Below, one piece after another: positions 20,027 to 31,164 of a stretch of 64,000 nucleotides of DNA. Positions within the stretch are counted from its first letter, which is position 1. Each line of letters begins with the position of its first letter. Below the pieces are notes generated by a model, which worked only from the letters and a program-made list of their open reading frames with translations, was not told the origin of the DNA and made no database searches. The stretch spans positions 1,054,001-1,118,000 of the forward strand of contig JARGXX010000071.1 in assembly GCA_030374765.1 (NCBI GenBank), in the 5' to 3' direction. The position numbers and the translations under genes are program-made. This stretch comes from Agarophyton chilense (lineage: Eukaryota > Rhodophyta > Florideophyceae > Gracilariales > Gracilariaceae).

Positions 20027-22146
20027 TGAGTCCCATCCGCCTGGGGCGGGGCCTCAGAATCCTGAACCACTAGCAATGGGGCGCCAGCGGCGGGGTTTAA
20101 AGGAACGGGGCGGTGGTCGGGAGCCTGCTCGGCAGGGTAAAGCAACGCATTGCGCGGTTTCGCCTCCGGAATACTCCGTGGAAAATCGATCTTCTCTCAA
20201 AGATAAGACGTCATCGGAACAATCCGCTTTTCCACTGGGGTCAACGCCTCATAATTACCGATTCCTCGGGCTACTTCCCTCATGGTGAGGATACAGTCCG
20301 GTGAAATGTGACCGTGTTCGTAGCATATGTGGCATATGAGTCCCTGGCGTGAGGGCTGCAAACCGGAGCGAGCATCCGTGAACTTCACCGCTTGGCGGGT
20401 ATCCTTCCATCCAGGGCGACTCTGTCGGAGCACACCGTTTGAATACGGGATGCGAGGTCCGTGAACACGGGGAGAGTCTGCGTACAGCAGGGGTCCATCC
20501 TGGGCCGTGTCATATGAGTCGTCCGTCGTAGACGGTAGTTCGGTTGTCGGGACCGAATGGATATCGCTTCGGGCGAAGTGTACAGTGTCGTACTCCTGTT
20601 GGGGGCGCTCACTCGCAATCAGCGATAGGGATGGCGACTTCGTTTCCATCACCAACGCATTGGCGGTTCGCGACCTGTGTCCGGGGGCACGAGCTCTTAA
20701 AGCGTCACCTTCCGCTTGCGCGTGTTGGACCAACTCCAGATACGTGGTCTTCCTTCGGTCTTCCCGGTAACGGGCCACGAGTGTTCGGATAGCGGGGTCC
20801 AGTCCATCGATGAACATGGTGCAGCGCTCTCCGGCGGAGTGTACGTTCCCACTACGGTGGAAAGCCTTGTTCAGGCGCACCGAGAATTCGGTTTCCGTTT
20901 CTCCAGACTTCTGGCGCGTATCGCGAAGAGCGAGAATGGCCGACTGAATCGCGTGATTAGTGGCGTAGGACCTCAAGAGGTATTGTACTGCTTCTGGCCA
21001 GCAGGTTACCCCTCCTTCGGAGGCTCTAGACGAACCTCTTACAGAGTTGTATTGATCCTCGGCGAGGCCTTTCATAAAGTACGGGAGTGCAATAAACGCC
21101 TGTCCTTCGGTCATACCGAGAATATCCGCTTCGGCGACGAACCTCGCAAGGAAATCCAGCACCAAAACGCGGTCTTCTCCAGAAAAGTTCTGGTTCCTGA
21201 GGGACAGTTGCATACGATTTATGCAATCCTTCACTCTACCCGTGCCACGGGGCGTGCGATCCAAAGAAAAGTTCTCTAGCCGATAGTATCGGTAAGAAAC
21301 CAACTTCTTGTACAGGGGGTTGATGCATTGCAGCTCCTTCAACCCGGAGTGTTTCCTTCCCTTCTCACGGGCGCGGATCACACCTTGGGTGGCAGACGAC
21401 CGTTTAGAACGGGATGAACGCCTGCGATGGCCATCGTCAGAAGACGAATCTGACGAGTCCGACCCATTTGAATGGTGAGAGCCACGCGACGACCGTGAAG
21501 AGTTCGACGAGTCCGAGTCATCGCTGTCACGCTTTCCACGCTGACGGCGGGTATCGTCCCTTTTCCTCTCGTGTTTCGCTTGGTGCGACACAGCAACCGG
21601 CTTCTCCGAGACGTCTTCCATCAAGATGGTTTGCTCTAACGTCTGGAGACGGGCGCTAACACGATTGAATCGGGTCTCGACACCTTCCACGTAAGCGGCG
21701 GGACCACCAAAACATTCCAACAGGGTGTTGACGTCCGCCCGCAACACGCGGAGGTCGTCAACCACTTCCTTCATAGAAGAGCCATCACACCTGGAACGCA
21801 GGGCTTCGAACTCTTCCACGAAGGCATTGTGCGCTTCCCGCATTACGCGGATCTGCTGCCTCACACTTGAGTTGGTGTCGATGTGGAACTCGTTTTTCTG
21901 GGCCTTTTCGTCGGCAGGAGCCGGGTAATCCACGGCAGGGGCCGGTCCAGCACCAGAATTGGGTCCGTTCTTCGACGCCTTAGGCGGTAGCTTGTTGTTC
22001 TTGGAGGAGTTCGACCCCTTACTCTTCCCTTTCGGAGCGGCTTGAGGTAACGGCGGGGGAACCCTTCCAGGGTCCGCAGGCACCACGTCATTGACGGAAC
22101 GGCTCCGCGTGATCGCGGGTTCCGCTTCCGTCGGTAGTCGTGACAT
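20017..22146 (-). pseudogene. gag: gag of element A, one premature stop
   Basis: Likely start ATG at 22146 (MSRLPTEAEPA); 710 codons to the TGA at 20017-20019, with an internal TGA at 20197-20199 where B reads through. Structure: a charged N-terminal region with coiled-coil-like stretches, a Ser/Asp/Lys/Arg-rich segment, and the capsid-like core found in all gags here (NPLYKKLVSYRYYRL; FLARFVAEADILGM). A CCHC knuckle follows (CHICYEHGHISPDC, about 20295-20340). Gag forms the particle and binds RNA. Confidence 0.88.
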
Positions 22147-22284
22147 GGTTGTAGCGTTGACCACTTGAATAGGACAACAAAAGCTTCCACCAAGTGGGTC
22201 CAAACCAAGAAATTGGAAAGCAGATCTCGACGAGAGAAGACAGCACAGCAATGTGAAAAACAACCAAACCAGGTTCCCCTAGCC

Positions 22285-22302
22285 TTCTAAGTCGGGAGAC
22301 CA
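22285..22302 (-). other. Primer binding site, element A
   Basis: TTCTAAGTCGGGAGACCA on the plus strand, 3 nt from the 5' LTR. The element RNA would pair with a tRNA 3' end of exactly this sequence. The same 18 bases occur in B, C and D. Confidence 0.85.
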
Positions 22303-22305
22303 GTT

Positions 22306-23101
22306 TGTAGTGCAACGCCAAGGGCGGCGGAAACACACGAAGATGTCCGAGTCTTCCTCCAAGGAGGGTAGCACGGCGACGGAGCCTCTCCGGAGTGAAC
22401 ACGACTAAGTCGGGGTGTAAGGCCGAGGTTCACCGGCACGCCAAGCGGGGAGAGTGCGGGATGCTAGAAGGGAGCAGACCAGGTATGAGCTGTATTCCAC
22501 GGGAGTGGGCAAGTGATAAAGGGGGGACCACCCAGTGGGGGGCGATCGGGGGCATGGGCCACGAGAGCCAAAAGAAATATGTAGCAAACCCAATACTGGG
22601 GCGAGAACACGGCAGTGGTATGAAAGATATACACGCTAACAGCGGTGAGTCTCCTGTTGACGCAGGGTGGATAAGTCTACCGTTAGTAACGCGGCTTCAC
22701 CTCCGTAGAGTGTGGAAGACTCGCGAAAGCGGAAAAAGACTTAGAGCCAAGAACCCTGGTTGGGGAGGTTTACTGAGTGTCAGGGCGAGATCGCCCTGGC
22801 ACTATATAGTGTAGAATACTGTAGAGAGCTCCCTAACCTAGTGTAATAAAGCTAAATAAATAGAGAAATATCCAGCTATGCTGTGCCAACCTGTCCTGGG
22901 CCACCCGTGGTACACGTGGGTAAGTCACACCCGAATCGGGGCCACGGCGCACGGCCGCCGGTGTACTTCGCGTACAACGCGTATATACCTGGCTACGCCA
23001 GCCCGCTAGTAGCGGTATTACTCATAGATCTCACAAGTATCGCCCGAGGCGGAAAAACAACCAAGTCCTGGAAAACGGCCCCTCACGAGGGTTGCACTTC
23101 A
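22306..23101 (-). repeat. Element A right (5') LTR
   Basis: 796 bp, about 99% identical to 11325-12120. Followed by the ACTTG duplication and the rest of the G LTR. Confidence 0.95.
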
Positions 23102-23381
23102 ACTTGGTTAGCCAATGAACTCCTTTACAGTACGGGATAATGCTTGCCCCGTGGCTACTCACTACAGTATAAGCGCCGTTTCCATTCCGGTGTTTCCCTA
23201 CAAAGGGTCGATTCAGATGCGCAATGCCAGACCGAGATCCCACGTGTAACATACCACCTCACGGACCATCTGCGGGGTGTCGCTTCATAACTTCATCCTA
23301 GCCGTTGCACTCACTTATGAATATCATTATACTTACCCACAAAAATCTTCCATCGGCATTCCGACAATGCAGAATTCTACA
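23102..23381 (-). repeat. Element G right LTR, piece 3
   Basis: Continues the LTR interrupted at 11324 (shared motifs TAGCCAATGAACTCC..., CTACAAAGGGTCGATTC) and ends AGAATTCTACA. Aligns with the end of the E LTR. Confidence 0.8.
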
Positions 23382-23386
23382 TGACG

Positions 23387-25187
23387 CTATGGAGGCTGTT
23401 CTTCGCTGATCCACTTACGCTCCTGTTGAAGGGACCGTATGGCCCAGAAAACCTGTGCTGCTTCGAAGAACTTTAGGAGAAGAGGCTTTCTTCTTTGACA
23501 GTTGCTATTACGAATATATCTTTCTAGAGCAAGTGTAGCAAAGTCTATACAAGCAATGGTCTCGTAACTAGTCCCCAAAGTACTTTTTAAAGCTTTATCA
23601 ATCCGCTCATCCTGGCTTGCACTGCGAGTAATCGACGATAGTCCGAACACCTCTAAAAGCGTCGATGCTGTAACAACATTCAGAAAGCCCTTCGATGTTA
23701 AATAGCAATCGTAGCATTCGGGTACAGGCGCGACTGCTCTCTAGAAAAAACTTTGCGGATATGTTTAGAAGCACCTATGACTGCACTCACTTGTTTGGAA
23801 GCCGCCCGACTGTTCTCAGATGACGGAACACACCACAGAGCGGGAAAAGTACCAACAGTACCTGGGGCGATTTCCTTGTAGAACTCCACCGGAAAGGGAA
23901 TACCCTTATCAACGATTCACTTCCGTGTCTTTTCCCGTGCATTCCGTATAGAAGATGCTGCCGCAAAACTTATTTGAAGAAATTTCCTGCTTTTTCAGGC
24001 TGTGAAGGTTATTAGCATCTGCAGTGGAATATATATCGAAGTCGACCGCAATATGTGCATACATTGCTGAAGAAGATAATAAATGTATGAGTGGAGCCAA
24101 TGACACATTAAAGCTATCTATGGTTCCACTACTCACGGATTCTTTGCCTCTGATGGAGCTAAACAAATCAAAACCTGCAGAGAATGGATTCTCCTATTTA
24201 CGCTCATTTGTGCATTGAAAGGAACTCCTTGTAGCTATATCTGATATGTGATCTAGATATATGATAAAACCATCAATGAATGAGGACACAGAATAAAAAA
24301 CGGCTTCCGTCTTCCAATAACTATCGCCAGTATTCAAAATTTCAGAGGAGGTAGATAGTAGGGAACTAAGAAAATGTCGCAGCGCTTTGAGTGTTGGTAA
24401 TATATTCGCTTCTGAAAGCCTTGGAGTTGGTTCTTGCTGAGCAATCCAATTCTTGTAAATTAAGTCATGTACTGTATATATAATGATTTTGCAAGACCAT
24501 CTCGTAAAACACTAATCCTTGCATCACATTTGCCATCACCTCCACAAACGTAACATATATTTCTGGTACTGAGACTAGATTCGTAGCAAAACTAGCTTCA
24601 GATGACCCTATCATGCTTAGGTCAAAGGCGTTATGAGTGATGTGTCGCTGTTCATTTGTCGAAATATTTGCAGAAGTACTACCAATTTTTAGATGTTTTT
24701 AATTCGGAATGGAAAGATATGTCGATTTATCTAGTTCTTCAATATCAGTACTCGATTGTTGATGTCAGATGACGATAAATTTGAATGCAGTGTAGGGTTG
24801 CACACCTCAAAAGTCGCTCAGAGCAATAGATTGAAGATCTACGCCAGACAAAATGACTTTTGAAACTTTAGCACTCGATAGATATGCGTCAGAAATAGAG
24901 TTGTATTCACCAAGAGATTCGTGTTTTGTTTGTAATGTGGCTTAAATCACTGGCAAAGTCATTGACTTAGATACTTTTAGAAAGTTGCTACTCGCTATTG
25001 TAAGAGATTTGTAAGGATCAGATCGTAGTATATCTGCAAAACAGATGATCAGAGTCTCCATGGTGGTAGAGGGAATTTTGGTGTGGCAGTCAGAGAAGGC
25101 GATGAGAGAGTATCCTAGTATAAAGACGTCCCAGCATGCTGCTCTATGAAAAGCCCGTATTGCTGACAGTGTAATGTTGGTACACAC
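23387..25187 (-). pseudogene. Decayed host gene, 5'/middle part (large helical protein)
   Basis: About 1.8 kb of minus-strand coding remains, AT-rich. One frame runs from 25187 to 24465 through stops at 24942-24944 (TAA), 24807-24809 (TGA), 24765-24767 (TGA) and 24699-24701 (TAA). It shifts near a TA-rich run (~24470-24500), continues to 23909 with a TAG at 24194-24196, and shifts again. It then crosses a likely 50-bp intron (23741-23790: GTGAGT ... TTTTTTCTAG, phase 0) to a TAG at 23387-23389. Segments such as PEIYVTFVEVMANVMQGLVF and KALRHFLSSLLSTSSEIL suggest an all-helical, possibly HEAT-like protein. Homology not recognised. The stops are point changes within otherwise protein-like text, so this is a pseudogene, probably one gene with 8429-9180. 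Confidence 0.55.
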
Positions 25188-25799
25188 CGCTCATATTAGG
25201 TATGATGTGGAGGTATAAAAATGGCAACTAAAGCTTTTTTTAATAGAAATAATAATGGGTTCTGTGGAGAAAAAGACATTTTGATGCCTAAAAATGGTTC
25301 GGTCGATTACGTAAACCAACACATCAAGTTGTGGTCCCCTTAGTTTTTTACTAATTGGAATTGTTTCAAACGTTTACAGAACCTTTAAAAGTTCTATAAC
25401 TACGAAAAAGAATGACCTGTAGCGCAATGGATGTAGTGTTGTGTACGTGGTAAACCAGTGAGTGCCTTTTTTTGAAATCGTTCTTATATTTTTGCGCTGC
25501 TGCCGGAACAGTGCTTTTAAAACTGTTACGAATATATATGTTTTGAGCCTAAATTGAATAAATTGTGTTTATTGATGACATGTCAGCTTGCTGTCCTCTT
25601 AATCTTTTCTTAATCTGGCTCTAAGAAGCTCCACTTTGTTCAATAAAGTTTATTAAACAAATAAGGGCTCCTGAGAGCTACGGGTGAATACAGTGGTTTG
25701 CAAAAATATAAGAACGGTGTGTATATTGAATAAACACTGGAATTTCCAGGAACACAGAAAACGATTTATTTGAAGACTGTAAAAGCAGCGGTGGTCGGT
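25188..25799. other. AT-rich stretch, no gene seen
   Basis: No protein-like frame on either strand and no repeat recognised. It may include the 5' region of the decayed minus-strand gene and the left end of the recombinase element. Confidence 0.4.
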
Positions 25800-26035
25800 C
25801 GATTGCCGGCGACGGTGTGCTCTTTTCATCCTTAAGCACTGGGGCTTTGGACGCCTTCCTGCACCGTCGCCACCAGCGAGCGGCAACCACCGTCTAGCTC
25901 TCACTCTTGCAGCTTTGCTGTCTTCTTTTTTGCTTTGCCTTTGCTTGCTTGCCTCTGCATCTCGATTGCCGGCGACGGTGCGCTACTGATCGTGAACAAG
26001 CGCGTTTTGGCGGCCCCCCCAGCACCGTCGCCATC
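25800..26035. repeat. Two tandem ~163-bp units, each with a 10-bp inverted repeat
   Basis: CGATTGCCGGCGACGGTG occurs at 25800-25817 and again ending at 25980. Each copy is followed 42-44 bp later by CACCGTCGCC (25862-25871; 26023-26032). GGCGACGGTG and CACCGTCGCC are exact reverse complements, so each unit can form a 10-bp stem with a loop of about 43 nt. They lie upstream of the recombinase ORF and may be subterminal repeats or an excision/regulatory site of that element. Confidence 0.7.
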
Positions 26036-26286
26036 AGCAGGCCGTAAGACAGACCCGCCCCATTACCCTTGCACCTTCGCTGTGCTTGCTTGTTTGCTTG
26101 CTGCACTTCTCTGCCCTTAAAGCTCCGCAGCAGCCACAGTTCAACTCCTGCCTACACGTATACGTCCCACATCTGGTGAACAAATCTGCCACACGAACCA
26201 GCACGTAAGCAGAAAACGCGCGTCCAACCCTGATTCCAAGCCACAAAGCTCCGCCCGTCACAAACGAACCGCAATCGAAAGAATCA

Positions 26287-26843
26287 ATGACGTGCACTGC
26301 GATCACAAAGCCATCTCAGCTCAGCCCTGCTGGACTCCTTATAAGAAAAAAGTACGGCAAACGCGCTCACCGCACTCATGGTGATCAAATGCATTCCAGA
26401 GCAGAACAATCCTCATTTGTCCTACACTCCCCCACGTTCAAAGAAATTGAGCAGCACATAGAACGCTCCAACACCCTTCATTGCACTCAATTACAACCGA
26501 ATGAAAACAACTCTACACAAGAGGGCGGATATCCGTACCACACTCTTCGCCAACTCAGCAACACCCCCTTTAAACTGAGCCAATCAAGCAGCACTGGTTT
26601 CTTGGTCTTCGGAGGAGGGTTCTTCGAAGAAAACCCACTACTTGCAGCCTCTGTAAACGAAAGCACACAAAACAAGTACATCTCGGCACTGGAGAACTTC
26701 CCCCATTCCAGCATCGCCAATAGCTCAAAACTTTTCACTCTGGACAAAAAACTCTCCATGTACATCCAAGAGCGCTTCTTACAGAATCCTCGCGCTGGAC
26801 AAAAGCAAGAAATGTCGAATCTGGTATGCATGCTGCTCATTAT
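26287..26843 (+). pseudogene. Tyrosine recombinase, N-terminal part (split by element C)
   Basis: Frame open from an ATG at 26287 to the insertion of element C at 26843. The first ~110 residues are Ser/Thr/His-rich. The part before the break (SVNESTQNKYISALENF, LFTLDKKLSMYIQERFL) looks like the SAM-like core-binding domain of tyrosine recombinases. It continues at 48923 after the ATTAT duplication. Such recombinases occur in DIRS/Ngaro retroelements and in Crypton DNA transposons. No reverse transcriptase of DIRS type was seen next to it, which leans towards a Crypton-like element, but the class is not settled. Confidence 0.65.
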
Positions 26844-27452
26844 TGTCGTACAATCACCTCTGGGGTATGCTACTGTCTTGTCTCGGGAGCGTGGTGACGC
26901 TCAACCTGAGAAGGTAGATATAGTAAACCTCGATGGTAACAGGGCACCGTGAAAACCCGCAGGGGCAAACGGCGGGGCGACTAGCGTATACCGTGTAGGA
27001 AAACGATGGTAGGCGTCGACGCGCGGGAAAGCCTGTGTGGTAGTTGAGAAACAATGAACCAAAAGGTATATTCGTGACCCAAGTGGTGCCTTTCTTTATC
27101 AGATTAGGATGGGGGAGATGCAGTTCCCTATATGCAGTGGACTGCACTCTCCAGATCACCCGGGAGGTGCCAGCAAGGCACGGTCTCTGACCTAGTGTCA
27201 GAGACCTGGCCAGCACTGGCTACAGTGCCAGGTGGCCACTCCACTACTGTACTAAAATAAATATAATTACAATTACAATCACTAACAATTACTCAACCAG
27301 AAGGTACATGTCAACACTACACGTGGCTGACAACACCTAGATGGGAGCTCGCCCGAAGCTGCATGGCCGATGATCCCTCGCATCCATCACCTGCAAGATC
27401 AGTGTAGTGTATCGACAACCTCAAAGGTCAGCCTTTCTGCCACTATACGACA
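26844..27452 (-). repeat. Element C left (3') LTR
   Basis: 609 bp, TGTCGTACAA ... TATACGACA. Contains stacked inverted repeats: GGTCTCTGAC/GTCAGAGACC (27182-27206, loop 5) and GCACTG/CAGTGC within CCTGG/CCAGG (27205-27232). The right copy has a small duplication near its start and is 634 bp. Confidence 0.93.
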
Positions 27453-27998
27453 TACCCCCTTCCTACCCGTGAGACACGCCCCGTGTCTCCTCCCATCAAA
27501 CCATAGAGTTGTAGCGAGCGACAGCGGCGCGGGCATCGCAGTGGTGTCTGTTGGCGGTTGCTCACCGTGTGCGACACGTGATCCCTTGAAGTTCAGAACT
27601 AGGCACCAGTGTCGGTTAGGGAGGGCGAGCGACGACGGCGGCGCACGAATTGAGCGATAACCATTCAGGTAGAGACTATCATTAGGGCGATGCAGTGTCA
27701 ATAGCGCGCTCGTGGACACCTTTTCGGTAGTGGTCCTGCTTGCTTGCGATTCTGCTTCCGCATAGCCCACTGTTTAACCAAGTTGGTATCGCACCTTTCC
27801 CAGTTGCTCAAACTTCATTTCCCTCCTAGGTCCCTGCGCGCGCCGTCCCGCCTGGTAGTTCCCACGGCTAGACAACCCTTCAGGTATTGCTGCCCTTAAT
27901 TAGCGACGTTGCGACCGTAATCGTGCTGTCCGGCTTTCCCTAAATGTTTCCTGTCTTCTCGACCTTTCAGGTTTCGTCTACCTTTTAAGGATTGACTT

Positions 27999-28250
27999 GT
28001 GGCGCCTGTGGGGCCTGAGCCTGCGTCGATACAACCATTGAGGTGTTGGTCTGAGTCCGTGGTGAAAGCTTCCGGTTGTGATACCTTATTGGTGTTGAGC
28101 GGCCCCGTCGGTAATTGCGCGACCTTTTTCCAGTTTTGCATTCCGGTTTACCCTCAAGGCGATGACAGGATCGCGCCACCTCCACGCACGCGTTTGAACC
28201 CATTCGGTGCCACGTCGATGCACCTGGATACGTTGGCTGTCTCCTCAGAA
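27999..28250 (+). pseudogene. aORF of element C, N-terminal part (split by B)
   Basis: Plus-strand frame running in phase from about 27999 to the insertion point of B (...LDTLAVSSE) and continuing in the same phase at 38601. It corresponds to the start of the antisense gene of A. No clear ATG was found; the frame opens just after a TGA, so the true start may be lost. Confidence 0.5.
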
Positions 28251-29167
28251 TGTGGAGCAAAACCCGGCGACGGGAAGTGCTCTCAAGGTGTTCGAAGCCT
28301 TGCTCCCTGGGGGAGGCAGACTTGGAGACAGAGCCCTCCGTTCCACCCGTAGTGTGGGGTGTAACTCCCACGGGGGATTCTGGCAGTACCGACGGAGGTG
28401 AGGGGTAGAAACCGTTGGATCGGGAATGGGTGTGGGTATCCCAAAGAATGGGGGAAAATCCGGCGAAGAGGAAAAACGGGGCGAGGGTCGGGCACTAACA
28501 GGCACCGGACCCGAGAACCAGAAAAGGGGCGAAACAACAAAAGAAACCCAATACAGGGGCGAAAACCTGTCCTCGAAAGGAAACACAAAAAGCACGCAAC
28601 AAGTAAGCAGAACCCCCACGGGGTATCGTGCACGCAGGTCGTCTGAGCGGTCTCAAGGGGGTGGTTGCACGGAACCCAAACGTGGGCACTCTCCAAGTGG
28701 AGTCGTGTCCCTACGCAGGCGTTTCTAACCAGAGCCCGTTCCGGGTTGTAAGGCCGAAACGATGGCGACGAAGAACCTCTAAAGGTATCGAAGACCAACC
28801 TTGGTTACCATTTACTTTGAGCCTCGGACTGTCAGATCTCGTCTCCCTAAGTAGGGCCCACTAACTAAACTCTACAGTAGTGCACACCTGCTCAGGGACA
28901 TACACGTGGAGATCCCATTGTCAGGGCCAAAAAATCCAACGTTCTAACAAATATCCGAAAAATCGGTGCCAAAATTAAGCCACGTGTATCACGGGGCCAA
29001 TCCAACCATGGGCCATCCGAATTTTCACTTCATAGGCGAACTCTAACCAGAAAACAGTGCCATCTCAGCACACCTTAGAGGGGATCATAGTCATAACCCT
29101 CGGAGGGTTCAATCCTCATTCTATGAGTTGCATCTTCAAGTATCCCCTAACTGGGCGTTGCTCTACA
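28251..29167 (-). repeat. Element B left (3') LTR
   Basis: TGTGGAGCAAAACCC ... GCGTTGCTCTACA. Followed by the purine-tract complement TCTCCCCCTCC at 29168. Confidence 0.93.
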
Positions 29168-29377
29168 TCTCCCCCTCCTTAAGACCAGGAAGAACATTCC
29201 GAGCCGCGGGTGTCTCGCTTTCCGGTCACTATACATACTTCTCTCCCAATAGGGTCCTTCACCACTTCTGAGGATCGCCACAAAACCGGCACATCGGTAC
29301 AACTTTCTTCTACTCCTCCGACTTTCGGCGATAAGCAACTTCTCGCAACAGCAGTCTCAACCAGCCCTCTGAAGGGA

Positions 29378-31105
29378 ATGAACCCATACATCCTCAACCC
29401 ACTCTCGGGGCCATCGGCCTCCGCGCTGGTGGACAACGAAGCTCCCCAGCAGGGTGGATATTTCTCCGGTTTGGATGCGGCTCCGTCAGGTACCGAACCT
29501 TCCGCCTCGGCGAGCAACCGACATCCTCAGGAGGATTTGGACATTAACGCAGTGGCGTGGAACTCCGCTCATGCGATTCCCTTGGTAGCAAACTCCAGAG
29601 GTTGGATCTCAAACGAATTCTTTCGAAGGTGGAGTCCCCTTACCGATCCGGTGATATATTCCCGGGCTCCGTGGTTCCACCCGACAGCGGTTCGCGACAA
29701 TGAGCTCATCGACTCCTACGTGGAGGACGCCTTATTGCCGGGTGGCCTACCTGTTGAGGTTGTACGTTCTCCCGATTGGAGGGCACGGGTAGCCATAGAG
29801 CCTCAGTATCTATACCGCAGTCGCGGGGAGTCCCTGGACAAGGCGCGCGCAGCGATGGCGGCTCTGGCCTACCAGTGATTGGAGAGGTCACGCTTTGACC
29901 ATCTGGTTCCCCCGGAGTACGGGTTCGATGTCGCCTATTACCGCACGTACGGTGAGGTCTCCTACGGGGATAACCTGGCAGCCTTTCCCGAAGCCGAGTT
30001 CCGCGGAGCGGGTCTTCCTCTCCGAGAAGATATGCTCCAATGGAGTCGTCCCATCCTTCGGGCTGAATTCAGGTACCTTCAACGGCAGTTTACCCAGTAT
30101 GGGTTCGATCGACGCGTGCGCTTCGAGCGCCGCTCGCGCTCCCGTTTCGGGTTCCTTGTCCCGTATCCTCACGTGGAACTGGAGCGTATCCGTTAAACGG
30201 CGAAGGTTGGGCGAGTCGTGCCCCTTCCAGCTTGGTGGAGTAAGGTCGAGGTCCCCCGAGGGTGCTTTGCTGAACTGCCCCCGTGCATCTACTATATCGG
30301 GTCTCGTTTGATGCACGACCCGAACTCGGGATACTGGGCCCTCGTTGCAGCCGAGTGGGAACCCCGCGTAGCGGCGCATCTCCTCTGGGATGCTCATGAC
30401 CATTTCCGTATCTGGTATATTTCTCCGATGCTACGGACCATCATGCGTCAGATCGACCTTGTCCCAGCGTTGGGTTCGGTCAGCAACGTGCAGGACCTGT
30501 ATCCAATCTTGGACGTGATCGACAACACCCAATGGGATCGAGTTCCAGTGGACAATCAGCCCGCAGGGGAAGGATCCGTGCGAGACAATTCTCCTGGCCG
30601 GTACGATCCGGGCTCCGGTAACTGGGTCTATTACAATCCCTTCGAAGGGGTTTGCATCAGCGCGGCGCAAGCACGGGCGCTGATTGACTCGCCTCGACCG
30701 ATGCCGGTGGGACACCAGACGGCGGTCATTTATACCGACGATTACGAGTACGAGCCTCCAGTAGACCTGGACGATCCAGCGTTGGATAACGACATGCCAG
30801 CTCCTAGTGGAGTAACCCCTGTGGAGCCATCTGCACCCTTCCAACCAGTGGGAACGACCTCAGCTGCGGCGGCGAATGCATCGGGTGGCGGTCCATCTGC
30901 TCCCCCCGGGTGGGGTGTGAACACCCTTGCGCAGGCGCCGTTTGCCACTCCGCAAGCGGATAGTGTGCGACAAGGCCTCGTGAACGCGGGCATTCCGATT
31001 CCCCCGGGTATGACGGATGTTAGCCAGATGTTGGCTTTCGCCTCGGCGTACCATCAGGGTCAGAATCCCAACGGTGGGGCGGGTCCCTCCTCGGGCTTTC
31101 CATAG
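29378..31105 (+). pseudogene. aORF of element B, two in-frame stops
   Basis: Plus-strand homologue of the A antisense protein; first ATG at 29378 (MNPYILNPLSG), with the frame open upstream to 29210. One uninterrupted phase to 31105 with only TGA (29876-29878) and TAA (30194-30196). Shared blocks include SRPILRAEFRYLQR, FERRSRSRFGFLVPYPHVELER, LPAWW and ELPPCIYYIGSRL, then an aromatic/acidic region and a Gly/Pro/Ala-rich tail. The stops fall where A has Arg (QRLRR) and just after ERLR. No frameshift over about 575 codons. Confidence 0.8.
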
Positions 31106-31164
31106 TTCCGCCTTCGGGCAATTGTAGAGTCCATAGCTTGGCGACAATAGTAAACTTCTGATAT

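Larger units (their letters stand above)
11325..23101 (-). mobile_element. Element A: complete chromovirus with antisense gene
   Basis: 11.8-kb Ty3/gypsy element, gag-pol on the minus strand. Both LTRs are 796 bp and differ at about six positions. A perfect 5-bp target duplication ACTTG flanks it (11320-11324 and 23102-23106). Order on the plus strand: 3' LTR, purine tract (as its complement), antisense gene, convergent pol, gag, primer site, 5' LTR. It inserted inside the right LTR of the older element G. Gag carries one premature stop and pol three, while the antisense gene is fully open. So this copy may be non-autonomous for gag-pol yet still able to express the antisense protein. Confidence 0.95.
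9181..23381 (-). mobile_element. Element G: old LTR retrotransposon remnant, host of F and A
   Basis: Two LTRs of one family (TGTAGTAT ... ATACTACA type), the left at 9181-9832. The right LTR is recovered as three pieces (10092-10325, 11212-11324, 23102-23381) separated by insertion of solo LTR F and element A. Only about 260 bp of internal DNA (9833-10091) remains, homologous to the start of the antisense gene. No clean target duplication was found; the short similarity acgtc / acgct near the ends is not convincing. Orientation follows the D-type LTRs, so gag-pol would have been on the minus strand. Confidence 0.7.

Noticed and set aside
25800-26035. CRISPR-like array
   Set aside because: Only two units with a long loop and no regular spacers; the context is eukaryotic.
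28398-28798. ORFs of 82-171 codons in LTR B, repeated at 37712-38227
   Set aside because: LTR-internal frames, duplicated with the LTR, no protein-like motifs.
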